Source of the DNA: Pseudorasbora parva
Taxonomy: Eukaryota; Chordata; Actinopteri; Cypriniformes; Gobionidae
Assembly (NCBI RefSeq): GCF_024679245.1
Contig: NC_090174.1
Span: 21,874,524-21,938,523 of the forward strand
Direction of reading: 5' to 3'
DNA length: 64,000 nucleotides
Within the stretch, counting starts at the first letter, position 1, and every line of letters begins with the position of its first letter. Positions 11,021 through 24,213 of the stretch are shown in pieces. The notes below the pieces were generated by a model. It saw nothing but the letters and a program-made list of their open reading frames with translations, was not told the DNA's origin and did no database searches. The position numbers were made by a program, and so were the translations under genes.

Positions 11021-11455
11021 GTGATTTCAGCAGTTCAGATCGCATCAAACCGCCAAACTGCTGAAATCACATAACATTGGCGACCCGAAGCATTGATCGA
11101 TTCACTGATTCATTAACCGTTTGAATCTTTTTGGAGAAACACGGAAGAGAGGACAATGCTGAATTAATTCATAGTTTTTGATATTTTTGGACCAAAATGA
11201 ATTTTCGATGCTTCAAGAGATAATCAACCAACTGATGTCACATATAGACTACTTTGATGATGTTTTTATTCCCTTTCTGGACATGGACAGTAAAGTGGGC
11301 ATTGACTGCATATGCTCTGGGACTAAATATAAAATATCTTAAACTGTGTTCTGAAGATGAACAGAGGTCTTACGGGTGAGGAACGACATTAGGGTGAGTC
11401 ATTAATGACATCAATTTCATTTTTGGGTGAACTAACCCTTTCAGGAGTTTCAAAG
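10911..11455. repeat. Foldback (inverted) repeat and adjoining DNA-transposon end
   Basis: The arm at about 10915-11030 (GATTCAAACTGTGTGAATCG, then CACGTGATTTCAGCAG) is the inverse of about 11045-11190 (CTGCTGAAATCAC, then TTGATCGATTC). Together they form a hairpin with arms over 100 bp and a short loop near 11035. Sequence to about 11455 ends in TTTTGGGTGAACTAACCCTTT, resembling a widespread fish DNA-transposon terminus. It truncates the BEL element and supplies the false start of the gag ORF. Confidence 0.6.
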
Positions 11456-11499
11456 TCGTCATCTGATTGGTTGAATTGTTCAGGTTGTCCGCAAGACAA

Positions 11500-11596
11500 C
11501 ACTGCAAAAAATGCTTTTCTTACTTATTTAATTTTTTATACATTTTGACTAGAAACAAGACAAAAATACCAAGTAAGAAAAGCATTTTTTGCAGTG
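11500..11596. mobile_element. Short MITE, CACTGCAAAAAATGC ends
   Basis: A 97-bp unit with about 26-bp terminal inverted repeats (CACTGCAAAAAATGCTTTTC and its inverse) and an AT-rich middle. It resembles a common cyprinid MITE with most of the interior deleted. Confidence 0.65.
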
Positions 11597-11979
11597 AAGT
11601 GTGTTGCAGTGAAGTGTGTTGCAAACTCCCTCATAGAAGAAAGACTTACAAATGTGACAATGAGCGCTTACTAGGATTAACTAAATGCTCAATTTTGAAA
11701 AGAAAGTGATGTTCTCGGCTCCATTGTTTCAGTAAATGTCTTGAATTAATCATTTATAGACGCACAAATCCCATTCATTGGATGTTATTGGATGTAATCC
11801 CCGTAATTGGGTGTTCAAACAGGCATTGTGATATTTCAGTTTTTCTTTTTCTTAATCTGCGAAAATGTCAACAATTCTGTGTTTTTCTGTCAATATGGGG
11901 TGCTGTGTGTACATTAATGAGAAAAAAAATAACTTAAATAATTTTAGCAAATGGCTGCATATAAAAATAAGTGGAAAAT

Positions 11980-12234
11980 TTAAAGCTACACTGTGTAACT
12001 TTTTAAGTTTATTCTTAGCTAAAACACTTAGTTCTTTCAAAAATATATGTGTTCATTAATGTATATAATTACTTCTTTCAAGTAATATAGTATTCTCATA
12101 AGTTTATAATATGCCATTGAAAATACATAGTATTTTCAGAAACAAAAACAGAAACACAGAAACTATTATTCACTGGATGGTCATATACCTTTTCACCGCT
12201 AGATGGGGGAAAATATCACACAGTGTAGCTTTAA
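11980..12234. mobile_element. MITE with TTAAAGCTACACTGTGT ends
   Basis: Terminal inverted repeats TTAAAGCTACACTGTGT (left) and ACACAGTGTAGCTTTAA (right) enclose about 255 bp of AT-rich DNA. TTAA lies at each edge, suggesting a TTAA target duplication. No coding sequence. Confidence 0.65.
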
Positions 12235-13522
12235 GGGAGTCTGAAGACTTTCCGATTGTATTTATTCCCCCAATTGGCTTTGTGATACATTCAGCGTCTT
12301 TAGTTTCTGTAGTACTGTCATGAAAAAGATTAATAACACTTGAGTGAGTCACAAAACTCTACTTTTCCTCAATTTCCCCAACTTCTCTGATGCCTTAGAC
12401 TTCCCTAAGGTGTTTTCCTCTATAATGTTTTTTTATGAATGCGACTCACTGTCTAGATTTGTGCTCTTCTTTGGCTATCCTCCTGAAGCTCGTACTAGTG
12501 TGTGGTCCTTGCACTTCAACAATCCCGCCACACAGCTCTCTCTTCAGCTCCACTATGGGGTCACAGACTCTCACCTGGGAAGATTCCAGAGGAAAATCCA
12601 CTCAAGAACATCCTGTCATTTCAGATATTTGAGTGTGTCGGTGGTCAGTAAGGATTTTCATACCTCCATTAGGCCATTAACGTTATGCTGAGCGAGGGGA
12701 AGATGAGTCTGCAGGGTATAACTGCTGACAGGAGATCTAGGGACGTTACGCCAGTTCTGGCTTTGCAATTCCTGACCAAAAACATTAACATGGAAAGAGC
12801 ATAACAAGAGAATAATGAAATTTGACCAGAAGATGAAATCAAATAATTACTACAGTACATTTGTCTATATTTTACCTTTATATCTAAAGCATGATGCAGT
12901 TTCAGCCTCATAAGCTCCTGTTCCTGCTTCTGAATAAAGTCTTGACATTCAGCAAAACTGTCAGACATCTGTACAATATACATTATGTTTTCATTGTTTA
13001 CAATGTTAGTAATCTGATCTATTGTCTGACAGGCATACAGTTGTATTTGGAATAAGCCTGTTCAACATGAAGACTGTCAGACACCTTAGATAAAGCCACT
13101 TCCAGTCTCTCCGCTTTGCCTTTGAGTTAAAAAAAGAAGGAAAAAGTTGCTCTTTGGACTGTGCAAGAATACTTTGGGAATGAGATAATATTTGTTCTTA
13201 CATTCAGGAAAAGTTTTTTGCAAGGTGTATGCTTGTAAAACATATACGTCTTACACTATAGTTATAGATTTGTTTTTAATTATTATTATTCTACAAAGTT
13301 GTGCAATCGGCTATTATTTTTGTAACTAATAGAAACTAACTAGAAACTAATAATTTCCTATATTATATATACATTGTATATATTCCGTACGAGACAGAAG
13401 CATGTTTTTACAGGAAAGTAAGATACTTTGCTGTGTTTTTAATTTTATTTTTCGATGATTCTATTTTTTTTCATCTTTACTTTTTCTTTTTTAAATGTCT
13501 GAACATTATTGTACTTTTTATA

Positions 13523-14935
<1,413 letters not shown>

Positions 14936-14976
<41 letters not shown>
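14936..14976 (+). repeat. (GATA)n microsatellite
   Basis: About ten uninterrupted TAGA/GATA units directly after the Tc1 right end. Confidence 0.95.
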
Positions 14977-14999
14977 CATAATTATTTTTTGTTCTTCTA

Positions 15000-15470
15000 T
15001 TGAAAGTCTAGGCAATCAAATTCTTCTGAAGAGATCACTTTATACGATAAGGCTTTTTTTTTCCTTATATAAACAATCGATTAACATTACAATTATCTCA
15101 TGGGGATACATTGCTAACTCAATGTATTTTTTACAATGGGGTAATTGTGTTGCAGTTGCTTACACACAGCACGAGGAAGCTTGATTTTAAATGGTACATT
15201 TAATTTATAGAGTAATAATATTAGAACAAATAAATGGCTAACAATAGCACAAATAAATACAATAGGATAAAGTTACAAATTAAATAGCTTTTTTTAACAC
15301 TACTGCTTTATAACAGTAGTATTCAGGTTAGAAACTGAATTTAAAAAAAACAAAGTAATCAAATTTAAAATAACAGTGGATAATCTTTACTGTACATAAA
15401 TGTATTACAGATTAATCCATGAGAGTTACAGAAGTTGAATGATCAGTTAAGAGAATAAGCCTAAGTGATA
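15000..15470 (-). mobile_element. Fragment related to the hAT-type element interior
   Basis: Read on the minus strand it matches the inner part of the element at 5.6-6.1 kb. Shared words include GTCTAGGCAATCAAA, TTCTTCTGAAGAGATCACTT and CTTACACACAGCAC. No ends or target duplication visible. Confidence 0.65.
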
Positions 15471-15559
15471 TTTTGGCTTCTTGTAATTTTAATAAAACTA
15501 ACAACATAGAGAGTGGCAGTTCATGACCATTATCGATAAATAGAAAACAGAAATATCTA

Positions 15560-16395
15560 TTAATATCAACAATAGTATCTGGCACCAAGATGTTAGCAGC
15601 AGATACTTAAAATCCTGTAAGTTGTGAGGTGACGCCTCCATGGATCAGACTAGTTTATTCAGCACATCCCACAGATGCTTGATTAGATTGATATCTGGGG
15701 AATTTGGAGGCCAAGTCAACACCTCAAACTCGGTGTTGTGCTCCTCGAACCATTCCTGAACTATTTTTGTTTTGTGGCAGGGCACTTTATCCTGCTGAAA
15801 GAGGCCACAGCCACCAGGAAATACCATTTCCATGAAAGGGTGTACAAGGGTGTACAGGACCCAAGGTTTCCCAGCAGAACATTGCCCAAAGCATCACACT
15901 GTCTCTACTGGCTTGCTTTCATCCCATAGTGCATCCTGATGCCATGTGTTTCCCAGGTAAGGGACACACACACCCGGCCATCCACGTGATGCAAAAGAAA
16001 ATGTGATTCATTAGACCGGGCCACCTTCTTCAGTTGTTTTGTGGTCTGGTTCTGATGCTTATATGCTCATCAATGAGCCTTGACCGCTCATGATCCTGTC
16101 ACCGGTTCACCACTGTTCCTTCCTAGGACCACTTTTAATAGATACCGACCACTGCAGACTGGGAACACCCCACAAGAGCTGTAGTTTTGGAGATGTTATG
16201 ACTTAGTCATCTAGCCATCACAATTTGGCCCTTGTCAAACGTGCTCAAATCCTTACATTTTCCCATTTTTCAACATTGAGATTTTTTTAATTTGCTGCCT
16301 AATATATCCCACCCACTAACAAGTGCCGTGATGAAGAGATAATCAGTATTATTCGCTTCACCTGTCAGTTCTCATAATGTGTTACGCCTGTGTAT
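15560..16395 (-). mobile_element. Tc1-like element remnant, internally deleted
   Basis: The minus strand carries the end of a DDE transposase (KIVQEWFEEHNTEFEVLTWP, then PPNSPDINLIKHLWDVLNK at 15645-15833) and, further along, the conserved N-terminal helix-turn-helix nucleotide region (CAAGAGCTGTAGTTTTGGAG). The right end ATGTGTTACGCCTGTGTA near 16390 is a degenerate terminal repeat of a common fish Tc1 family. About one third of the transposase is deleted. ILWDVL-type E motif is altered (NLIKHLW in place of NPIEHLW), so the catalytic Glu is lost. Confidence 0.7.
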
Positions 16396-16660
16396 ATGTC
16401 GCTCTGAGGTGATTCCAATTAATTTTAAACAAGCATAACAGAGAAAGTTACACCTACATTCAGGCCAAATTTTCCACAGTCTTTCAGACAATCCTCAGCA
16501 ATGAATATGTCATGCATATTAGTGGAGGGAGAGGGGTATCCCTGACCCTGACAGTGCACTGTGAACACAGAAATGTGCTTGACCATCAATACAAATGATT
16601 TCCCTTTGTTTCAAACTGAAGTAGACTGTTTCAGATAAATATTAAAGTACCGCCACACTA

Positions 16661-17345
16661 AAAGGTGCACTATGCAACTTTCCGTCCACTAGAGGAGACT
16701 ATTATAAACAAAGGCATAGTTTGATGACGCCAAGTTTGAGTGCAGTATCTTGGGACATGTGGTCTTCACCTCACAGCCGGTGGAAAATAGGACTCGGGCA
16801 GAAATCATGTTCATGGATGCGGTTATTAACGTTACTGTAGTGTAAAGCAGAGAAGGACCGAGTGTTGTGGAGCTGAGCACGGCTGCTGGAGCGATTGTTA
16901 CACAAATACCCGCCTCGCGAGCACTGGGACTTTTATTATGACGGGACAGGACACAGTCACCGGGTGCGCGCACTTCCACCTTTTCCGGTCATGATTATAA
17001 GGTAAAGCAGCTCTGTTTATCATATTAGATACATTTAAGTGTGTTTAAAATGATTTTATGATGTTACTCTGTGCTTCCGCTTGGCGCTGCTGTGACATGT
17101 TCACACTGCTAAGAGTAAAGCGCTTCTGCCAAATAAAACCGAGGGTAACGCAGATATGACGCAATTGACAGGCGACTCGCTCAAACGCTATGCTGAAACA
17201 TCCAGGGTCCTTGGTTAAAATAGCAATTTTCTCGCAATTTACAAATAGTCTGAAAATGATTAAGTCATGAATTGTGATAACCCAGTTACCTATATAATTT
17301 TTTATATTACCAACAATTTCGGCCTCTTTAAACATAACATACACA
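16661..17345 (+). mobile_element. AAAGGTGCACTATGCA-type element, 3' truncated
   Basis: The left end AAAGGTGCACTATGCAACTT matches the full copy at 22003-22692. Interior landmarks CAGCCGGTGGAAAATAGGAC and AACGCAGATATGACGCAATT are shared. The right terminal repeat is missing. A minus-strand 96-codon ORF runs through the CpG-rich part, but all copies share it only as DNA. Confidence 0.7.
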
Positions 17346-17486
17346 CTAATTATGCTGCGTTCCAGGTAGGTTTTTGAGCCTGTAAGTTACGACTTCAAAC
17401 CACAACTCACATTTCTATCGCCAAAGGTGCTTACTCCTTGCTTATTTGAGGAAAACAGAGGGGAAAAAAGTGCATAAGGCAAGAGC

Positions 17487-18140
17487 ATAGACAGTAAAAG
17501 AAATGGACAGAGCTATCCCATTGACTTCAACGGCGGAAAGTGAGGTCAGTAAGGAGCACTCACTTCCTGATGGCTGAGCGAACTGCGCAGGCTCAAACTG
17601 AGCTTGATGACGTAGATGTGACGTGAGCCTCCTGTCTGACAGCTGTAGGTCTTCTAGTAGTTGTGAAAAGTGAAAGCTGAATCACGTTGTTTAAATATTT
17701 TCTCCCGTTGCTTTTGGCTCACAATGGGCTTCTCCCCATTCTTCTCCCTTGACTTAATCAGACTTTGTCTCCACGTCCCCCCGACTGTCTCATAGACAGT
17801 AAAAGATTGCCTGAGAGCGTCTCCTCAGGTCTATACGGTAATTTCTCAACTGTGCGACAGAGTCGCTTGGTTATGAGGCAGTCGTTAGCCTATTTTTACA
17901 AAAACAGCTTCTGCGGGGCGATAGTGTAAGATACAAGGTAATGGAGCCTTTTATGCATTGTCGTGTTTCTTTAGAAATAAACAATGGACAAATGGAGTCT
18001 TTAAACGCCTCAGATATAAAGTTATTCACTGTCAAAGTGACTCAAGAATGAATGGGAGTCAATGGGATGCTAACAGCAGGTGATGGCTTGGTTAGCAATG
18101 GCCGCCCCTATGGGTGGAACGCTTTCCGAGTGCTAGATTA
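17487..18140 (+). mobile_element. 650-bp dispersed element, copy 1
   Basis: This is near-identical, in reverse, to 41851-42512. It begins with GACAGTAAAAGAAATGGAC and ends near GGAACGCTTTCCGAGTGCTAG. It encodes most of a shared reading frame (…[12 protein letters not shown]…) that is frameshifted in this copy. Confidence 0.7.
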
Positions 18141-18149
18141 CCCACTTGG

Positions 18150-18435
18150 GCAAGAGAAGCAGGTATAATTCTTTTTTTTTTAAATGTTATTTGTATATCC
18201 GTAGCCGTAGGGGCTGCCATTGTTGTTTCGTGGGCTATGTGACGTCAGAGCTCGTAACAGGGAGTACATCAATCTAGTGTGAGTTCAGGGGTGGGAAGTC
18301 ATGGGTTCGACTGCCGTTCCAGTGCACTTTCACGGGTAAAAGGTTGGAAAAACATGAGTTACGGGTTGCCTGCAATGCAGTATTAGTAACAAGGAGTTAC
18401 TGTGAGAAACAGAAAGTTGTTGTTAGTGATGCATT
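18150..18435. other. Intron-like sequence of the ccdc158 remnant
   Basis: No ORF with a recognised domain. A GGTTCGACTGCC word near 18308 resembles a tRNA B box but has no matching A box at the usual distance. Confidence 0.35.
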
Positions 18436-20024
18436 TCACCATCTTGAGCTTCTCGATGGTCTCCTCCAGCAGCTGAATTCGGCTTTGCAGAAAATCAATC
18501 TGCTCTCTTTTAGCAGTGATCTGTTTCTGCATCCCAAGAGCAACCTTAAGACCTGAAATACACAAACATATTCCAATGAGTTCAACCACAGTAAATACCA
18601 AGAATAAATCTCAATTCAATGTTAAAAAATAAAATAGATCCCTGTCTTGTCTGTCGGAATATTATATACAATGCATTATTGAGGTATCGTCCTATTTGTG
18701 AAATGTTTGACATTCAGACAGAATGAACTCAGGATGTTATGTCAGCTGCATCACATGTTAACAAGAGAATAACTTATTATTGTTACTATTGGACTATATT
18801 GTTAATGTATTGTCTGCATTTCAAAAGACACTTTGTCCAGTGAACCAATGAACAGATACTTACGTCATATGAGACCATTTTCCCATTCTGTCCCTCTCAC
18901 AATTGACTAGGACAAAATGAAACAATGGAGGGTTACAGAGGTCAGACCTAAGAAATCATAGCTACATTATGTAACAGCCCACAACCACGGCACACAGCAA
19001 GAACAAAAAATATTATTTAACAATGTCTCAATACACTGACCCCAAAAAGCTGTTTTAAAAACAATAAATGTTAAAATGCATACTTTGTGCAGATTAAGTG
19101 ATGGAAAATTACATGGAATAACAGCAGGAGGGTATGGAGCAGATCTATAATCTCAGTATGCCGTCTTCCTGCCATTATCCAGAATGCAGAACAACAAAAC
19201 CATGGCCACACACTGGCTCTCTGCAAAGAATGTAAATGAATCCAGTAATGCAGGGTGTGGTCTTCCGCCTTTTATTTTATATACACTTGGCCTAGGTCTG
19301 GGTTTCCCTGTGGTAACACTGTGGACGATATAAAAACATCCTCACTTTAAATATCAGCAGTGCTATGAATGGGTACGGATGCCTATATTTATATTTGAGA
19401 GTAATTAGGATTTTCCTGAAATTTTTCTCAAAGCTTTGATCTCTGAAAAACTCAAGGGCCAGTCCTGTGAGGTTACTGAGGGCGAATGTGAATGCGCAGC
19501 TTAGCTAAAAAATTGATCATTAATTTTAAATTTCATCTTGTTCTCCTTACCTGTAGCTTTAAAACAATTTATTAGAACAAACAAAAAATATTTTGTGTGT
19601 GTACGTAGTGCCATGACCATCAGCTCCCTTCAGTGTTCTCAACCAACTGTTGGCTTGGACCAGTTCTGCCCGTACTGTCTTCAGCTGAGCCCTGAAGTCA
19701 AGGTTCTGTTGTTCCAGCTCGCAGGTCTTACTGCCAAATAGCTCTTTCAAAGATTCCTGCCCCTCTGATTATTTGTGTTTTAAGAAAAAAGCCAAAATGT
19801 CAGGGTGATACAGATGTGTTGACATCATAATGTAGACAACAAATGCTTGAAAATAAATCCTAATTAAAAGAGATTGGCATAATCTTATTTTATAGAAAAT
19901 ATTCACTACCATTTAAAAATGTAGTGAAATATGTAGTGAATCATTCACTCCCAAAAACATTTATAAACAAATAATTTATGATACTTGTTAAAAACAAATC
20001 ATCTTGGAAAATATATATTTTTTA

Positions 20025-20220
20025 AAATAGCCTAGAAATCTAGCGGCAGCAAATCTAATCTGCCGCTAGTATCATCTAGCAACTCTCAATACACTTCTCA
20101 GCTGTAAAAACCAAACTCTGGTCAGGCCAATCACATCGTGTATAGAGTCGGTGGGCGGAGCTTAACATAATGACGACGGCCGAGTTGCGCTTGCGCGCTT
20201 CTAGTAAACACAGAGGCTGG
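20025..20220. mobile_element. MITE fragment, CCTAGAAATCTAG end
   Basis: Begins with AGCCTAGAAATCTAGCGGCA and contains CTCAATACACTTCTCA and GGCCAATCACAT. It is related, in reverse, to the short element at 49298-49445. The right terminus is unclear. Confidence 0.5.
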
Positions 20221-22002
20221 CGAATTTTTTCCTTCTTTATCTTTTTCCTTCTTTATCGTGCATTGTATAATATCATATGTTATTATAAGTTAGTGTACTT
20301 TTGTCTGCCAAACATATGTATGCAATAAAAATACAACAAAATGAAAGCAAGAATTAAGGGTTCAAATCGTTTTTAGGGCCACTGTTCTTTGAACAATGTT
20401 TAAAGTCGGTCTACATCAAGTCTGCATTTTTTTGTGATGTCATTTAGAGGAATCGGTGCCTTTACCTTTCAGTTGGGTAAGCTGCATACGTTGCACTCCC
20501 AGCTCAGTGGTCATCTGCTGTTTCTCTATAGTAAGCTGATCAACATCACAGATCTTTTCTGAGAGCGCAGCCTGCTGACAGACCTTCTCTCTCTCCATTG
20601 TGCTGAGTCTGACCTCTGCCTGTCTCAATGCAGCCTGTTAAAACCAACCGGTATATGAATGAGTCCCTCAGCTTACATCAAAGGAAATAATTGTGTAATT
20701 TATATTAGTAGCTCTTCCTGTTAATGCCATTTATCATCAATCATGCGCATGAATGGGGTCATTCAAACTATAACTGGTTTATTCTCTGAACAGAAACAAT
20801 CTAATAGTTAAGGCTTCCTAAATCCTGAAGTAGTTGAACAAATCTACTCAAAGATTCTTCCCCAAATTTCCCTACCTTCAGCTGCTGATTCTCCCCTTTG
20901 AGCTGCTCGATCTGGTTAGTCAAATATTGTTGCATGTTCCCAGTGCTGCTGTGCTCTCAGATCATCTGCATAGCATTTGCCAATTCTGCACTCATCTTTC
21001 AGTCCTCTGCCTCTGTCCACCTCATGGCCTTCAGCAGACCCTGAACATCTTCCAGCTGGACATGGACCTGCTGCAGTTCACGCCGCTTCAACAACACCGG
21101 CAGATGCCTTCTCTCCAACTGAATCACATATAACAACACTGAGATATAAGCATTGGAAAGCCTCAAACCTGCCTACATTCTCTGAAGAACATAATGTTCT
21201 CAACCGGTGAGTTGCAGCAGGTTTGCTTAGAAAGGGTTTCAGAAAAAGAAAGAAGACAATTTAAGTTTTAAGTCCTCTTTTTCAAAGGGTGTGTGCAATC
21301 AAACACTTTGGTATTCCTGTACAAATGCATGTTTATGTAAATTTCATAGTAAAATTGACACATTTTTAACAAGCTTTTTGTTTATTTGGTACTGTGTTTG
21401 GTCAGCACCTGATGTCAAATGAAAAACCATAAGAGTACAGATGATGTGCCCTTGTGTCAGTCATTTGTCATGTTTGTGGTTTAAAAATTTAGACAAAGAA
21501 TATGTATCGAGTAAATGGAACAGTTGGCCCTCTTTGCATCATTCTGAATATATGATAACGTCGTCCTGTAATATAAGAAGCAATTGCAGTTATTCATGTT
21601 TGAGTTTGAGGCTGGTTCAGGCTGTGCCGACTTACAGTCGATCTGCCTCTCTCTCGGCTTGCTAAAGCTAATTTCTAATCAATTCTGTCTCACTGCGCAG
21701 ACCTGGCAGCTTCACCAGACTCATGCTGTTCTGTCTCTGCCAACAGCTCAAAAGTGTAATAAACACAGTTTGAAAATGCCATTCTTTAAAATGAGTTAGT
21801 TCCAATGATCTTAGAATATTTCTGTTGAAAAAGAGAGGAAAGTAAACAATAAATAAAAAGAATGCAGTAGTATTCTAAAATATCTTGAATGACACACTCA
21901 TATGAGGACCACTTTGCAAATCAGCGTTGGGTAACACACTACACTATCAATAAAAAGTTTTGGGTAGGTTAGATTTTTTATATTTTTGCAAGTCTCAGTC
22001 TC

Positions 22003-22692
22003 TTAAAGGTGCACTATGCAGCTTTCCGTCCACTGGAGGGCGCCTATTCAAAACAAATGTGTATTTTGATGACGCAAAGTGTGAGCGCAGCATCTTGGGA
22101 GATGTGGTCTTCTCATCACAGCCGGTGGAAAATAGGACTCGGGCAGAAATCACGTTCATGCATGCGGTTATTAACGTTACTGTAGTCTAAAGCAGAGCAG
22201 GGCCAAGTGTTCTGGACCTGAGCACAGCTGCTGGAGCGATTGTTAAACAAATACCCGCCTCGTGAATACCGGGACTTTTATTATGAAGGGACGGGAGAGA
22301 GTCGCCGGGCGCCTGCACAGATCCACTCTTCCAGTTATGATTTTGAGGTAATGTAGCTCTGTTTATCATATTAGATACATTTAAGTGTGTTTAAAACGAT
22401 GTTATGACTTTACTCCGTGCGTTCACTTGTTCACACTGCTAAGAGTAAAGCGCTCCTGCCAAATAAAAGCCGAAACCGAGGGTAACGCAGATATGACGCA
22501 ATTGACAGGCGACTCCCTCAAATGCAATGCTGAAACGTCCCTGTCCTTGGTTAAAATAGCAATTTTCTCACAATTTACAAATAGTTGGAAACTTCTGGGA
22601 TATTGTAGGTACTCAACTGAACAAAATATATAACACCGGCCTAGTGGTTTTTGGATATTTTACTGCAAAAATACTGCATAGTGCACCTTTAA
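22003..22692. mobile_element. AAAGGTGCACTATGCA-type element, full length
   Basis: The left end TTAAAGGTGCACTATGCAG and right end CTGCATAGTGCACCTTTAA form inverted repeats. The flanking word AGTCTCTTA occurs at both sides (ending at 22005, and from 22693), suggesting an 8-9-bp duplication as in hAT elements. The length is about 690 bp, with no transposase. Two more copies are in the window (16661-17345 and 57773-58395). Confidence 0.75.
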
Positions 22693-22697
22693 GTCTC

Positions 22698-23045
22698 TTA
22701 TTGCTCACTAAGGCTGCATTTATTTTTATCACAAATACATTTATATTTACAACAACTGTTTATTTTAAAATGTAATTTATTCCTGTGATGCGAAGCTGAA
22801 TTTTCAGCATCCTTACTCCAGTGACAGTCTTCAGTGTCAAATGATCCTTCAGAAATCCTTCTAATATGCTGATTTGCTGCTCCAAAAACATGTTTGTTAA
22901 TATCAATGTTGAAAATGTATTTGAAATAGAAATATTTTGTAGTATTATAATTGTCTTTACTGTCACTTTTGATAGGTAAAAAGGATCCTTGCTGATAATT
23001 TAATCTAAAGAACAAAGATCAAAGATCTTACTGACCCCAAACGTT
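22698..23045. repeat. Common fish repeat (AAGGCTGCATTTATTT … CTTACTGACCCCAAACG)
   Basis: Landmarks GAAGCTGAATTTTCAGCATC, CAGTCTTCAGTGTCA and ACTGACCCCAAACGTT match a very widespread fish dispersed repeat, recognised from memory. A partial copy is at 47236-47385. Confidence 0.6.
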
Positions 23046-23305
23046 AGAACAGTAATGTAAGCTTTTCAACAAGTGATTTCAACAACGGTATTTTTAAACG
23101 AGAACCTTAATTTTGGTTGATTCTGCAGTTTAGGTTAAATACCTCTGATCAAGACCTTTTCTTAAAGCTGAAAATGACATTTTTGGCACAACAGTGTTGC
23201 AGAAATAAAGACTGGCTGCTTCTGAAATTGCATACTTCCCCATTTAGTGGGTGAAAAACAGTATGTGACAAATAAAAAAAGCATGTCTGAATTCACAGCA
23301 CTCAT

Positions 23306-23400
23306 AAAAGAGTAGGCAAAAATCACCTGGATGATCTTCTGGCGAGATTCCGTATCCCATGAGGCCATGGCAAAGGATTTGTGAATGGAGGTGAAGCGAA
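23306..23400 (-). other. Possible exon-like segment next to SINE3
   Basis: The minus strand has an AG acceptor-like site, an open stretch reading SFAMASWDTESRQKIIQ, and a GT after CATCCAG. It does not match CCDC158 recognisably. It may be SINE flank or a chance ORF. Confidence 0.2.
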
Positions 23401-23404
23401 CCTG

Positions 23405-23893
23405 TGATCTACTTAACCACCACCAAAGTGCAGCATCCACCTGGATGATGTGACAGCAGTCATATTGTGCCAGGCCCTACTGCCAGAATGCCCACCACAC
23501 ACCGGCCAATTGGTGGAGAGTGATGAAGCCAATCAGGATATGGGGATATTAGGAGGCCATGATGGACAGAGGCCAATTGGCAAATTGGGCCAGGATGCTG
23601 GGGTTACACCCCTACTCTTTTTCCAATGGGCATCCTGGGATTTTTAATGACCACAGGACCTCGGTTTAACATCTCAGCTGAAGGACGGTGCTGTTTACAG
23701 TATAGTGTCTCCACCACCAGAACCCACACAGACTATGGGTGAGCACCCCCTGCTGGCCTCACTAACACCTCTTCCAGTAACTACCTAGTTTTCCCAGGAC
23801 GTCTCCTATCCAGGTACTGGCCAGGCTCAGCCCTGCTTAGCTTCAGTAGGAAACCATTCTTGGGCTACAGGGTGATATGGCTGCTGGCTCAGC
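23405..23893 (-). mobile_element. SINE3-type SINE with 5S rRNA-derived head
   Basis: On the minus strand, from 23893, the head reads like a mutated 5S rRNA gene: GCCATATCACCCTG, CTGAAGCTAAGCAGGGC, TGAGCCTGGCCAGTACCTGG and AGACGTCCTGGGAAAAC correspond to the 5S gene (including its box A and C control elements). The body continues through GAGGTCCTGTGGTCATTAAA to a tail with TCATCCAGGTGGATGCTGCA and GGTGGTGGTTAAG. SINE3 of zebrafish is the known 5S-derived SINE. The 3' edge near 23405 is approximate. Confidence 0.8.
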
Positions 23894-23995
23894 CAAACAG
23901 ATAGTTCCACCTAAGTCTCATGCCATTGGTTGAACCAATGTTGTGGCATTTGGGCTAGTCGGTATGCACAAACAAACAAACAGATCAGTGATTTA

Positions 23996-24213
23996 GGGCC
24001 TATTGCACAAAACTATGATAAGGGATTAAGCCGGGATATCTTGGTGATCTTGTCGTATGCAAAATTTAGTACACCGCTGTTTTGTAAATGTACCCTGAAG
24101 GCACACATACCAAGAACGATAACAATAGATAACTGTATATTAGCGGATAAATTTAGCCAGGATCACCAAGCTATCCCGGCTTAATCCCTAATCCTAGTTT
24201 TGTGCAATAGGCC
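23996..24213. mobile_element. MITE, GGGCCTATTGCACAAAAC ends
   Basis: A 218-bp unit with about 50-bp terminal inverted repeats: GGGCCTATTGCACAAAACTA left, TAGTTTTGTGCAATAGGCCC right, each followed inward by an AAGCCGGGAT-type block. No ORF. Confidence 0.8.

Noticed and set aside
18290..18330. tRNA gene or tRNA-headed SINE (GGTTCGACTGCC)
   Set aside because: Only a B-box-like word; no A box, cloverleaf or SINE tail at the right spacing.
20834..21210. Plus-strand ORFs of 77-99 codons
   Set aside because: Opposite strand of a ccdc158 exon with better similarity.
22187..22369. Small minus-strand protein in the AAAGGTGCAC element
   Set aside because: Shared with other copies only as part of overall DNA similarity; length and ends differ, no domain, so not listed as a gene.
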